From Ignatzschineria sp. F8392 (GTDB lineage Bacteria > Pseudomonadota > Gammaproteobacteria > Cardiobacteriales > Wohlfahrtiimonadaceae): a stretch of 64,000 nucleotides of DNA. The notes under the pieces were generated by a model that saw only the letters and a list, made by a program, of their open reading frames with translations, did not search any database and was not told where the DNA came from. This document shows, one piece after another, positions 36,528 through 45,631 of the stretch (position 1 is its first letter; each line of letters begins with the position of its first letter). The translations under genes and the position numbers were made by a program. The stretch is taken from positions 1-64,000 of the forward strand of contig NZ_NEFF01000008.1 in NCBI RefSeq assembly GCF_002252045.1, in the 5' to 3' direction.

Positions 36528-37936
36528 ATAACTCCGCTATATTGTTAAAAAATAACTTATTCAGATTGCTTAACTTTAAGGCAATTAAAAAAAGGATAAA
36601 AAGAGGCCTACCTGAATATTCATTCAAGTAAAAAATATTATTAACGTTCTATCTAATCTATAACTTGCGATTAATATACATCTATAAACAGCGAAACACG
36701 TGAATAGAGAAGAGAGCTAAAGCAATTAACCTCTATAGATCTATTTCTATACATCAATTTCTACAGAACTTATTTATAAATAAGTAAACCGACTCAACGA
36801 TATAACAGTGTCTTAATAGACATCAAACATCACCAATTAGATTGTCAGATAAAGACCCATATCTAGCTGCTATCGCATATTGAACCTTCCCAATGGAAGC
36901 ACTCATTAAAACTTTGTTTATAACTGACCACTCATTCTCACAACAAAAGGTGATTCTGATTATAAAATAATACCTATTAGTGTCAATTTATAACTATAAG
37001 CTTAAATACCCATGAAGGTTACTAAAACAAGTAATATATTATTAATAATATGTGTGAATAGCAGACTTGGTGAGGATATAAGAACAAAAAAAAATGATGA
37101 TATCAGAGAAAAAAGAGTATTTTAAAAACTTAAATATGATCAACAATTGACCAAAAAAAGAATAATTATCAATAAAAATTTGATGGAATATAAAAATCAA
37201 CTGTTTTTTTAATATATATCAATAGAAATATATTTTAATTTCCCACAAAAACTCTATCCTGTTGAAATATATACACATAAAAAATATAAGATAGAGTTTA
37301 CTCTTTATATATCTCTTTCTAAATTTAAAATAAATACATAAAAACACTTAAATTTACATTTAAAAAATGGTAAATATCAGCCTTAAACTGCTTATTACAT
37401 ATCGACCCAACTGTCAAACATAAAAAAACACTTATAAACGCTGAATTAAATTTAATGGAGATTACAATAATTGACATTTAAACTATAAAATATACAAATC
37501 AATATATTTTAAAATATATTGACTGTCTTCAATTAGAAGCTAAAGAGATAGTTTTACCATCTGTCCACCACAAAGAGGCTTCAAAAAGTAAATCTGATTT
37601 TAGAATGTGTATAGTCGATTTGAGTATTTAAAATAAACAGAACCCTATAGAAGTAGAGCTTAATCTATTATTAAGCCCTTAACTATCCCCTCAAAATTAA
37701 ATTTTAGATGCTAAGTTCCCGAAAAAAGATAATCAATAGTATATTTTTCTACATACTTTAAATAAAAATATCGCTTTTAAATTTGAATGATAGTCCTAAC
37801 TTTATAAGAGTTAAAATATTTTTAAGTAGTTAATATTGATAGAATGATTATAGAATATAGGTAATGACTAAAAGTCCAGTCAAATAATATAAAACTTGTA
37901 TTTTCATTGATGGCTGGCCTATAACAATTAATATCT
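36528..37936. other. 1.4-kb AT-rich gene-free region upstream of the adhesin
   Basis: No frame with coding character was found. The region is extremely AT-rich and contains three perfect palindromes: 18 bp at 36768-36785, 16 bp at 37036-37051 and 22 bp at 37500-37521. It must hold the adhesin promoter (RBS GGAG five bases before the ATG). It may be bound by a silencer such as H-NS/MvaT or contain an unrecognised small RNA. It is the longest gap in the window. Confidence 0.6.
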
Positions 37937-39349
37937 TCATTCACTTCGCTCATGGAAACCGACAGAAATAACAGCAACATCAATCGTTCCATCAGTCACT
38001 TCTATCTCTAACTGATCGTAGATCTCGACATCAGTAATACTTTTGACTAACTGCCCTTCTTTAGTGGTCATAGAATAACCGCGTAAAAGCGTATTGAGAG
38101 GGCTCAATAGCGTTAACTTCTCTACAGTATTGACAAACGCTTGCTCTCTTTCTTGATATTTTTTTCTAAGCGCTCTCTCCATCCCATCACTCATCATCTG
38201 AAGTCGATCTTGATGACGCTCTATCTGATCATTTAAAGAGATTCTCTTCAATCGATCATTGATAACTGAATAACGCGCCTGAAGTTGCTCTAATCGATAA
38301 TGAATCGCTCTTCCTAAACCTGCTTTTAGACGAATCAATTGCTCCCTATTTTGACTTAAGCGCGATTTAGGATCTTTAAGATAGAGTCGATAGGAGAGGT
38401 GATCGATCTCTTTTTCGAGCGTACGTAACTTATCCCGCATCATTTTCATTAAATGGGATTCAACTTCTGAAAGATATTGATAGAGCTCATCTCGAGATTG
38501 TGATGAATATTTTGCTGCCATAGATGGCGTTGGAGCTCGTAGATCGGCGACGAAATCAGCTATTGTAATATCTGTCTCATGCCCTACTCCTGTGATAATA
38601 GGTATCTTAGAAGCAAAGATTGCGCGAGCAACTACTTCTTCATTAAAACACCATAAATCCTCTATACTGCCCCCTCCACGGATAAGAAGTAGAAGATCAC
38701 ATATATTCTCTCGATTCGCACGCCCAATTGCATTAGCGATATCATGTTCGGCCCCTCTTCCTTGTACATTAGTTGCATACAGCTTAAGGGGAATATCGGG
38801 TCTATGGGATGAGAAAACCTGTAAGACATCTTGTAACGCTGCGGCGCTTCGTGAGGTAATAATACCTATCTTACGCGGATGCTTAGGGATAAGCTGTTTA
38901 TAATGCGTATCAAATAACCCCTCTTCTGCAAGGCGATTTTTAAGTGCTAAAAATTGTAGATAAAGATCACCAACTCCAGCCTCTTCAACACGAGAGACTA
39001 TTAACTGATACTCTCCTCGAGGCGCATAGACGGAGACTTTTCCAGTTAACTTTATTTTCTGACCATTTGTAATCAATGAACGATAACGCTCTGCTTGAGA
39101 ACGCCATATGACAGACTTAAGCATCCCACCTTCATCTTTAAGATTAAAGTAGATATGTCCAGAACCAGGATAAGCCGCATTAGAGACCTCTCCTTCAACC
39201 TGACAATAGAAAAATGCACCTTCAAGAAGATCTCGAATCGCAAAGTTGAGCGCCGTAACTGAATAGACAGCATCAGATAAGTCACGTTTTTCTCGATTCT
39301 CTAGAGGATATCCCTCCCTTTCTGTGCTGAAAAGATCATGCCGACTCAT
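37937..39349 (-). CDS. xseA: Exodeoxyribonuclease VII large subunit
   Basis: A 470-residue subunit that with XseB degrades single-stranded DNA to oligonucleotides. The N-terminal OB-fold (YSVTALNFAIRDLLEGAFFYCQVEGEVSNAAYPGSGHIYFNLKD) and the catalytic region (RKIGIITSRSAAALQDVL, LLLIRGGGSIEDLWCFNEE, TGVGHETDITIADFVADLRAPTPS) are complete. A coiled-coil C-terminus follows. Its start overlaps the mazG stop by four bases, so the two are coupled. Confidence 0.97.
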   Translation of the reverse strand: MSRHDLFSTEREGYPLENREKRDLSDAVYSVTALNFAIRDLLEGAFFYCQVEGEVSNAAYPGSGHIYFNLKDEGGMLKSVIWRSQAERYRSLITNGQKIKLTGKVSVYAPRGEYQLIVSRVEEAGVGDLYLQFLALKNRLAEEGLFDTHYKQLIPKHPRKIGIITSRSAAALQDVLQVFSSHRPDIPLKLYATNVQGRGAEHDIANAIGRANRENICDLLLLIRGGGSIEDLWCFNEEVVARAIFASKIPIITGVGHETDITIADFVADLRAPTPSMAAKYSSQSRDELYQYLSEVESHLMKMMRDKLRTLEKEIDHLSYRLYLKDPKSRLSQNREQLIRLKAGLGRAIHYRLEQLQARYSVINDRLKRISLNDQIERHQDRLQMMSDGMERALRKKYQEREQAFVNTVEKLTLLSPLNTLLRGYSMTTKEGQLVKSITDVEIYDQLEIEVTDGTIDVAVISVGFHERSE

Positions 39350-40212
39350 AATCCTCCTTGCTTTGCCTCATTCCAATAGCGGTCTAAATCTTCGAGCGTT
39401 ACTGATTCTAGTGGCGCTGTGGCGCTCTTCTCAATATAATTAAATCGACGTCTAAATTTTAGATTAGTCAATTGCAATGCTTCTTCAGGATCAATCTCTA
39501 AAAAGCGTGCTAAATTGACCAATGAGAAGAAGAGATCCCCCAACTCACTCTTTATCGCTTCTCGATCCCCGCTCTCCATTGCCTCAAAAAACTCTAAACG
39601 CTCCTCTTCAACTTTCTCAATAACAGGATCAATCTCATCCCAGTCAAAACCTACTGTCGCAGCTTTTTTCTGTAATAATTCTGCCTGTCTTAAAGGAGAG
39701 AGAGCTCTGGGAATTCCCGAAAGCAATGATGGATTGATCTCTACTCTCTTCTCTGCTCGCTCTTCTGCTTTGATACGAGCCCAATCTGCCTTCTGTTCAG
39801 CGATTGAATGGTACTGCTTTCCGGCAAAAACATGGGGATGTCTACGTATTATCTTCTCATTGAGACGCGCCATCACATCACTAAAATCGAAAGCTTCTCG
39901 CTCCTTTGCAATCTCACAATGAAGAAGGATCTGTAGCAATAGATCCGCGAGCTCCTCTTCTAATGCAGCCTCTCTAATCTGCTCTTGATCATTGATATAA
40001 GGCTCTTGTATTTTATCATTAATATTCTCTTGCCGAGCTATCTGATCCGCTTCGGTTAATTCAACAATAGCATCAATCACTTCAGCGGCTTCTTCTTTTA
40101 AATAGGGAATCAGAGAAAGATGTGTCTGCGCACGATCCCAAGGACAACCATCCTCAGCTCGCAATCGAGCCATCGTCTCTAATAAGTGATCTAATCTCTC
40201 TCTATGAGCCAT
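39346..40212 (-). CDS. mazG: Nucleoside triphosphate pyrophosphohydrolase MazG
   Basis: A 288-residue all-alpha NTP pyrophosphatase that clears (d)NTPs and aberrant nucleotides. Two MazG domains are visible. The first carries EEAAEVIDAI and EEELADLLLQILLH, the second EEERLEFFEAM and KSELGDLFFSLVNLARFL, which supply the paired acidic metal motifs. The family start RLRAEDGCPWDRAQTHLSL is present. It is about 25 residues longer than E. coli MazG because of a loop after the first motif (residues near 50-75). It is coupled to xseA. Confidence 0.95.
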   Translation of the reverse strand: MAHRERLDHLLETMARLRAEDGCPWDRAQTHLSLIPYLKEEAAEVIDAIVELTEADQIARQENINDKIQEPYINDQEQIREAALEEELADLLLQILLHCEIAKEREAFDFSDVMARLNEKIIRRHPHVFAGKQYHSIAEQKADWARIKAEERAEKRVEINPSLLSGIPRALSPLRQAELLQKKAATVGFDWDEIDPVIEKVEEERLEFFEAMESGDREAIKSELGDLFFSLVNLARFLEIDPEEALQLTNLKFRRRFNYIEKSATAPLESVTLEDLDRYWNEAKQGGL

Positions 40213-40941
40213 GATGCTTTCCTACTCCCTATTCTTATTGATTAGCTTAATGCCACTAATTTACAACTAATAATTACAACTAATGATGGGGCTTATGATA
40301 CCCGTTATATTGTTATTTTTAAATAAAACTAAAGACCGAATAGCATCCTAATAATCTGATCAAAGTATCTTTCAAAATATCTTTCAAAGTGAATGATGAG
40401 ATAAGATGCCAAAATTTGACTTTTAGAAAGTAATTGACCTAAAAATAGATACCCACAGATACTGTGGATAACCTTGTGTATAACTCGATGATAAGGAGCA
40501 TAAAGGGCATTAAAATGGCTCATCTATTAAAATGACCAATAATTAGACACCTCTCTAAAGCTAGTAATATCAATCGATTTCACAAATCATAAACTCACAA
40601 AAGTCAAATAGCGACATAACCCTCTAATTATCGAGCTTTTGAAAAGATGTTAATAAGTCAAGCTAATTTTAGATCTTTTTTTCTGTTTTTTTCACAATGA
40701 GAGACGCGTTAAAAAGTGGTGCAATCTTTGAACAACTTCCTATTTTCTACATCAAATTTTTCTCTCTTTTTAGGTGAAAAAATCCAAATAAATGATCACT
40801 AATTTAATTCTTCGCGCCAAACGCCCCCTATTGCTATAATCTCTCCAATTAATCAATGGAGTCTTATAAAAAACTATTTTAATCGCTCCATTCAATTATT
40901 CCATTCAACTTTCATTTACAGAAGAGAGCATTAAATTAATT
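40213..40941. other. mazG-kdsB divergent intergenic region with DnaA-box-like sites
   Basis: A 729-base AT-rich gap with divergent genes on either side. It contains two consensus DnaA boxes (see separate entry), a further TTTTTCACA match at 40688-40696 and a TATAAT at 40835-40840 that may be the -10 of kdsB. An open frame at 40329-40523 on the minus strand has no coding features and is rejected. Confidence 0.5.
40463..40483 (-). promoter_or_regulatory. Pair of DnaA boxes
   Basis: On the minus strand TTATCCACA (40471-40463) is an exact match to the strong DnaA box and TTATACACA (40483-40475) matches TTWTNCACA. Both point the same way with centres 12 bp apart. They could titrate DnaA or regulate mazG-xseA or kdsB; an origin is not demonstrated. 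Confidence 0.55.
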
Positions 40942-41709
40942 ATGAGTTATACCATTATCATCCCCGCACGATTAAAGTCGACTCGCCTTCCTAATAAAAT
41001 GTTACGCGACCTTGCCTGCAAGCCTCTTATAGAGTGGACCTGGGAGGCAGCATTGAAGAGCGATGCGAAGCGCATTATCGTTGCGACGGATAGTGATGCA
41101 ATCTATCATCATTTAAAAGCTTTAGGCGCAGAAGTTATTATGACAAAAGATTCCCATGAATCTGGAACTGATCGTCTCAGCGAAGTCTCTCAAAAATTAG
41201 AATTCCCCGATGATGAGATCATTGTTAATTGGCAAGGGGATGAGCCTTTTCTACCCACTAATTTAATCGATCTTGCAGCAACAGCCCTCAAAGAAAATCC
41301 TTCTGTTGCAATAAGTACATTGGCAACCCCGATTCATCAATGGGAAGAAGTTCATAATCCTAATGCTGTAAAAGTTGTTCTCAATGAGGCTGATGAAGCA
41401 CTCTACTTCTCAAGAGCTGCGATTCCTTACCAGAGAGATGCAATGCCGGTAACAGGGGTAATTGAAGACTCCCCCTATCTGCGCCATATAGGCCTATATG
41501 CTTATCGTGCGAGTTTTCTCAATGCCTATCCCCATTTAATCCCCTCCCATCTTGAGTCTTTAGAGAAATTAGAGCAGCTCAGAGCCCTTGCGAACAATTA
41601 TAAAATTGCTGTCGCAATCACTACAGAAGCACCCCCTGCCGGTATCGATACTGAAGCGGATCTAATCACAGCAGAATCTTGGATTCACTCTTTAAGCACC
41701 CTCAAATAA
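40942..41709 (+). CDS. kdsB: CMP-KDO synthetase
   Basis: A 255-residue cytosolic cytidylyltransferase that activates 3-deoxy-D-manno-octulosonate for lipopolysaccharide inner-core synthesis. It begins with the nucleotide loop IIPARLKSTRLPNKML, followed by ATDSDAI, SGTDRLSE, NWQGDEPFLP and the C-terminal GIDTEADL. All are family signatures. It shows that the organism makes KDO-containing lipopolysaccharide or lipooligosaccharide. Confidence 0.97.
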   Translation: MSYTIIIPARLKSTRLPNKMLRDLACKPLIEWTWEAALKSDAKRIIVATDSDAIYHHLKALGAEVIMTKDSHESGTDRLSEVSQKLEFPDDEIIVNWQGDEPFLPTNLIDLAATALKENPSVAISTLATPIHQWEEVHNPNAVKVVLNEADEALYFSRAAIPYQRDAMPVTGVIEDSPYLRHIGLYAYRASFLNAYPHLIPSHLESLEKLEQLRALANNYKIAVAITTEAPPAGIDTEADLITAESWIHSLSTLK

Positions 41710-41776
41710 GCACCTCGACTAAATCATAGACTAAACTCACGGTCGGCTTAATACTTAAAAATTTAGGAGATTATCC

Positions 41777-42613
41777 ATGTTTCTCAACAACCTCTCATTT
41801 CAACGCTTCTCATCTACTCTGTTTCGTAAAATTACACGTATCAAAACAGCATGGTTTAAAAACCTTTTCATCTCCCAATTTGCGAAAATCTACAAGATCG
41901 CTTGGCAAGATTATGAACGTCAAAGCCCAGAACAGTTTATTAACTTCAATGATTTTTTTACCCGTGAGTTAAAAGAGGGGACTCGTCCCATAAGCGACGC
42001 AGCGCTCATCTCCCCTGCTGATGGGAAAATTGCAGCAAGTGGAGCATTAGATAAGACTCAATTTATCCATGCCAAAGGTCACAACTTCACCTTAGAATCA
42101 TTAATTGCTGATCCACAATTAGCAGACACTTTTAAAGATGGCTCTTTTGCAACGATCTATCTTTCACCAAGGGATTACCATCGTATCCATATGCCAGTGG
42201 ATGGAACCCTTCTACGGACCATTCATATCCCGGGGAAACTCTATAGTGTCTCCTTAAAGACTGCTGAAAAAATCCCCGCTCTTTTTGCGGAGAATGAGCG
42301 ACACGTCTCACTCTTTGAGACCCCCTATGGCAAGATGATCGTTATCTTAGTCGGTGCCATTAATGTCTCTAGTATTGAAACTATCTGGTCGGGAACCGTT
42401 ACACCACCCTATGGCAAACTGCTACAATATAGTGATTATCAAAAAGAGGGGATCTCCTTGAAAAAAGGGGAAGAGATGGGGCGCTTCAATATGGGATCAA
42501 CGGCAATCGTTATTACAGAGAAAGGGAATTTAATGCTCGATCCTCTCATCAAAGAGTATCAGCCCATTAAACTTGGTGAGCCGCTCTTTCATCTTCAAGA
42601 AGAGAGCTTCTAG
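41777..42613 (+). CDS. psd: Phosphatidylserine decarboxylase proenzyme
   Basis: A 278-residue proenzyme that converts phosphatidylserine to phosphatidylethanolamine at the inner membrane. The catalytic Asp-His segments are YLSPRDYHRIHMPVDG. The self-cleavage site is NMGSTAIV near residue 240, where E. coli has LGST; the Gly-Ser bond that forms the pyruvoyl group is retained. Length and fold are normal for the short bacterial type. A 67-base gap after kdsB suggests cotranscription. Confidence 0.96.
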   Translation: MFLNNLSFQRFSSTLFRKITRIKTAWFKNLFISQFAKIYKIAWQDYERQSPEQFINFNDFFTRELKEGTRPISDAALISPADGKIAASGALDKTQFIHAKGHNFTLESLIADPQLADTFKDGSFATIYLSPRDYHRIHMPVDGTLLRTIHIPGKLYSVSLKTAEKIPALFAENERHVSLFETPYGKMIVILVGAINVSSIETIWSGTVTPPYGKLLQYSDYQKEGISLKKGEEMGRFNMGSTAIVITEKGNLMLDPLIKEYQPIKLGEPLFHLQEESF

Positions 42614-42835
42614 CACTTCTCCGCTCTTTCCCCTTTCTTTTATAAATCTTAACGGGTATAATGCTTTGCTTGATTTTGAGTCTTTTAATGAGATGGTGCT
42701 TTCTAAGCTTTTTAGTTACTGAAAAAGTTTAAAAAAATAGTGCCAATCAAAACTACAAGACTCTAGGTCTCCTTGTCTTTTAAGTTGTGTTTAAAAGACT
42801 TTAAATATTTTTTAAATCCATAAGGAGCATGAATA
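42614..42835 (+). promoter_or_regulatory. Promoter and leader of rpsF operon
   Basis: TATAAT at 42657-42662 is a plausible -10, giving a leader of about 165 bases. The leader contains pairing segments CTTTTAA/TTAAAAG and CAAG/CTTG near 42755-42800. Leaders of rpsF operons are known to bind the S6:S18 dimer for autoregulation; whether this one has that motif was not established. The RBS AAGGAG is clear. Confidence 0.45.
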
Positions 42836-43231
42836 ATGCGTCATTACGAAGTAGTATTTCTGGTTCATCCAGACCAAAGTGAACAAGTTCCTGCAATGAT
42901 CGATCGCTACAAAGCAATCGTGACTGATAATGGTGGCGTAGTCCATCGTTTAGAAGATTGGGGCCGTCGCCAATTAGCATATCCTATTCAAAAAATTCAT
43001 AAAGCACACTACGTTCTTATGAACATTGAATGTGATAAAGCCTCTTTAGAAGAGCTACAAAGCGCATTCCGTTTTAACGATGCGGTTATCCGTGATCTTA
43101 TCATCAACAAAGAAGAAGCGGAAACTGAACCATCTGTTGTTGCAGCAAAACCTGAGCGTCATCATGACAATCGTGAAGTTGAAGCTGAAAGCAACGATGA
43201 TGCTGACAACGCAGATAGCGAAGAAGCATAA
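42836..43231 (+). CDS. rpsF: 30S ribosomal protein S6
   Basis: A 131-residue ribosomal protein of the S6 family. It begins [25 protein letters not shown] and contains [23 protein letters not shown] and [13 protein letters not shown], all standard. The C-terminus is an acidic tail of about 20 residues, as in E. coli S6, which is glutamylated by RimK; here the tail is richer in Asp/Asn and ends DSEEA. It is the first gene of rpsF-rpsR-rplI. Confidence 0.98.
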   Translation: MRHYEVVFLVHPDQSEQVPAMIDRYKAIVTDNGGVVHRLEDWGRRQLAYPIQKIHKAHYVLMNIECDKASLEELQSAFRFNDAVIRDLIINKEEAETEPSVVAAKPERHHDNREVEAESNDDADNADSEEA

Positions 43232-43274
43232 GCATCGGATCTCTTTTAAAATATAGACAAAAGGTAATAAAATT

Positions 43275-43499
43275 ATGTCACGTTATGTTCGTCGTAGAAA
43301 ATATTGTCGTTTTACCGCTGAAGGCGTTAAAGAAATCGACTATAAAGATATTAATCTCTTAAAAAATTATGTTACAGAGACAGGTAAAATCGTACCTAGC
43401 CGTGTAACGGGTACAAGCGCACGCTATCAGCGTCAGCTCGCAACTGCAATTAAACGTGCTCGCTACATTGCATTGCTCCCATACACTGATCAACACTAA
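43275..43499 (+). CDS. rpsR: 30S ribosomal protein S18
   Basis: A 74-residue ribosomal protein with the complete S18 core ([55 protein letters not shown]). It pairs with S6 on the 30S platform and lies 43 bases after rpsF. RBS-like AAAAGG precedes the ATG. The primosomal gene priB, found between rpsF and rpsR in enterobacteria, is absent. Confidence 0.98.
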   Translation: MSRYVRRRKYCRFTAEGVKEIDYKDINLLKNYVTETGKIVPSRVTGTSARYQRQLATAIKRARYIALLPYTDQH

Positions 43500-43521
43500 T
43501 TTGTCCAAAGGGAGATAATCA

Positions 43522-43968
43522 ATGAAAGTTATTCTTTTAGAAAAAATTGAAAATTTAGGTTCTCTTGGCGACATGGTCGATGTTAAGCCAGGATTTGCAC
43601 GTAACTACCTTCTTCCACAAGGTCTTGCGACTGAAGCGACTGAAGCTAACGTTGCTCGCTTTGAAGAGCGTCGTGCAGAACTCGAGCAGAAACAAGCTGA
43701 AGTATTAGCGGAAGCAACTGCACGTGGTGAAAAACTTGCTGGTTTAGTGATGACTATCGCTGCAAACGCAGGTTCAGAAGGTCGTCTATTCGGTTCAGTA
43801 ACAGCTCAAGATATCGCAACTCTTATTACAGATGCAGGTGTACCTGTTGAGCGTAAAGAAGTTCGTATCCATGATGGTGCAATCCGTTCACTCGGCGAGC
43901 ACACAGTTACACTTCACCTCCACGCTGATGTGAATGTTGAAATCACTGTTAACGTAACAGCTGAATAA
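43522..43968 (+). CDS. rplI: 50S ribosomal protein L9
   Basis: A 148-residue ribosomal protein. The N-terminal domain MKVILLEKIENLGSLGDMVDVKPGFARNYLLPQG, the long connecting helix and the C-terminal RNA-binding domain (GSEGRLFGSVTAQDI, RKEVRI) are all present. RBS GGGAG lies before the ATG. It is the last gene of the operon. Confidence 0.98.
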   Translation: MKVILLEKIENLGSLGDMVDVKPGFARNYLLPQGLATEATEANVARFEERRAELEQKQAEVLAEATARGEKLAGLVMTIAANAGSEGRLFGSVTAQDIATLITDAGVPVERKEVRIHDGAIRSLGEHTVTLHLHADVNVEITVNVTAE

Positions 43969-43977
43969 TCGATTAGG

Positions 43978-44007
43978 TTTTAAAGCTACATGTTAGTAGC
44001 TTTAAAA
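43978..44007 (+). terminator. Hairpin after rplI
   Basis: A perfect 12-bp stem TTTTAAAGCTAC/GTAGCTTTAAAA with a six-base loop, nine bases after the rplI stop. The tail is not T-rich, so it may act in mRNA 3' protection. Confidence 0.65.
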
Positions 44008-44057
44008 TTCAGATCAAAACATCAATAATAAAATTCATCCTAAGACAATGAATCAAA

Positions 44058-44081
44058 AAAGCCCACTCAATAGTGGGCTTT
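44058..44081. terminator. Bidirectional terminator
   Basis: AAAGCCCACT-CAAT-AGTGGGCTTT. On the minus strand the hairpin is followed by a further T-run, and on the plus strand by TCTCTT. It serves rplI and probably the aldehyde dehydrogenase operon. Confidence 0.85.
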
Positions 44082-44083
44082 CT

Positions 44084-44146
44084 CTTATCTACCTTATCTA
44101 CCTTATCTATCCTATCTATCCTATCTATCCTATCTACCTCATCTGC
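44084..44146. repeat. Tandem repeat, 9 bp x 7
   Basis: Seven consecutive copies of YYTATCTAY (first three CTTATCTAC/T, then CCTATCTAY), immediately after the terminator. Confidence 0.85.
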
Positions 44147-44234
44147 TATTCCTACTATTCCTACTATTATCCTTAATGTAGAGTGTAGAGCTACATCATA
44201 AATCATCTTGGAAATCATGAATCGGAGATTACAG

Positions 44235-44269
44235 ATTCTGAATTCTAGATTCTGGATTCTGGATTCTAA
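44235..44269. repeat. Tandem repeat, 7 bp x 5
   Basis: Five consecutive heptads ATTCTNN, ending two bases before the stop codon of the cytochrome c gene on the minus strand. Confidence 0.85.
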
Positions 44270-44271
44270 AT

Positions 44272-45621
44272 TTATAAATGGAGTAGAGATTCTCCTTGAG
44301 GGGCAACCTGATCTGCTTTGATCGGTTTTTCAATGCCTCCCCACTCAACTCTCACCCAATTAAGAAGATCGGCAATCTCCTTCGCGGTTAATGCACCTTC
44401 AAACCCTGGCATAGCGTACATACGCTCCCCATTAGAGTAGGAGGTTGTGGGTATTCCATTGAGTACAACGGCAATTAGAGTTTGTGGATCCTCCATCATC
44501 ACGATCGCATCTCCCTCTAATGCTGGCGCTACATGTGGAATTCCCTTACCCTCTATCCCATGACAAGTAGCACAAGCCGCTAAATAATTCTCTCGACCCG
44601 CTACAAGATCTGCCTGTTTCATCGCTCCTATAACTTGATTAGTCATAATAGGAGAGCGCTTAGGCGAAAGAATCTTCCCCCCTTTATCGGTAAGAAGATA
44701 GGTTGCCATAGCAATCACATCTTGACGATTCATCTGACTTGTCGAGAAATGGGTCACTGTCTCCATTCCCGCAAAAGAATCCCCTTCCGGGGCAATTCCA
44801 GTCGCTAAATACTCGGTAAGATCTTCTAATGAGTAACCTCTTTTCGCCAATGTCTCAGCCGTAATATTAGGAATCGCTAACCCATCTTCAAATCCTCCGG
44901 TCAATGCCGCTTTAAAATCTACCCCCATCATAAAATTTCTAGGAGAGTGGCAAGCGCCACAATGTGCTAATCCCTCAACGAGATAAGCACCTCGATTCCA
45001 TACTTCAGAACGATTAGGATCATGCGGTGCCAATCGATCTGGAAAGTTAAAGAGTGTCCAAAAGTTCAAAAATGGGCGTACGGGCCAAGCAAATACCCCA
45101 CTATTTTGAGCATTAGGAATTGCTAAAGGAGGAATACTCATCAAGTAAGCGTAAAGCGCATCGATATCCTCATCAGTCGTAATATGGGTAAAGACGTAAG
45201 GCATTGCCGGATAGAGATTTCCACGCTCCTTACCTACCCCATCTTTAAGCGCCCGATGAAAATCTTCTCGCGTATAGTTGCCAATTCCATATCTCTTATC
45301 AGGAGTAATATTGGTAGAGTAGATCGTTCCTAATGGTGCCATTGTAATAGGAACACCCCCTGCTCCCATCTCTCCTCCTTCCCGGGTATGACAACCAAAA
45401 CAATCTCCAGCAAGCGCTAGCTCTCGCCCTTTAGGTATCAATGCCTTCATCTCTGCTTCACTCAAAGTACCTTTAGTAGTCACAGAATCTTGACGAAACA
45501 CACCGATTAGGATTAATACCGCTAAGATAATCAACAATAATAGGAGCCAGATGAGCCAGCGCTTTAAGCTCCTGTTCTGCTTACTGCGACGATAATAATC
45601 GATATCTTCAACATAACGCAT
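44272..45621 (-). CDS. Tri-haem cytochrome c subunit of aldehyde dehydrogenase
   Basis: A 449-residue membrane-anchored periplasmic cytochrome. One N-terminal helix (about residues 21-43) has no cleavage site. Three haem sites occur: CFGCH near residue 75, CGACH near 223 and CATCH near 350. This is the tri-haem arrangement of alcohol/aldehyde dehydrogenase cytochrome subunits, each domain carrying its own methionine (GNLYPAMPY, YAMPGFEG). It accepts electrons from the molybdenum subunit and passes them to ubiquinone or a terminal oxidase. It is 10 bases after the [2Fe-2S] gene and last in the operon. Confidence 0.9.
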   Translation of the reverse strand: MRYVEDIDYYRRSKQNRSLKRWLIWLLLLLIILAVLILIGVFRQDSVTTKGTLSEAEMKALIPKGRELALAGDCFGCHTREGGEMGAGGVPITMAPLGTIYSTNITPDKRYGIGNYTREDFHRALKDGVGKERGNLYPAMPYVFTHITTDEDIDALYAYLMSIPPLAIPNAQNSGVFAWPVRPFLNFWTLFNFPDRLAPHDPNRSEVWNRGAYLVEGLAHCGACHSPRNFMMGVDFKAALTGGFEDGLAIPNITAETLAKRGYSLEDLTEYLATGIAPEGDSFAGMETVTHFSTSQMNRQDVIAMATYLLTDKGGKILSPKRSPIMTNQVIGAMKQADLVAGRENYLAACATCHGIEGKGIPHVAPALEGDAIVMMEDPQTLIAVVLNGIPTTSYSNGERMYAMPGFEGALTAKEIADLLNWVRVEWGGIEKPIKADQVAPQGESLLHL

Positions 45622-45631
45622 CTTCTACTCC

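Larger units (their letters stand above)
43969..44271. other. Convergent spacer with two terminators and two tandem repeats
   Basis: Between rplI (+) and the cytochrome gene (-) lie two hairpins (43978-44007 and 44058-44081), a 9-bp array (44084-44146) and a 7-bp array (44235-44269). An open frame on the minus strand at 44009-44218 reads through the 9-bp array as a tripeptide repeat and through the terminator and is rejected. Confidence 0.6.

Noticed and set aside
40329-40523. 64-residue minus-strand frame in the mazG-kdsB gap
   Set aside because: No RBS, no recognisable domain, and it overlaps the DnaA-box pair.
40213-40941. Possible replication origin
   Set aside because: Only two strong DnaA boxes and one weaker match are present, and no dnaA, dnaN, mnmG or rpmH lies nearby.
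44009-44218. 69-residue minus-strand frame with an Arg-Ile-Asp/Lys-Val-Asp repeat
   Set aside because: The repeat comes from the 9-bp DNA array, and the frame runs through a terminator and lacks an RBS.
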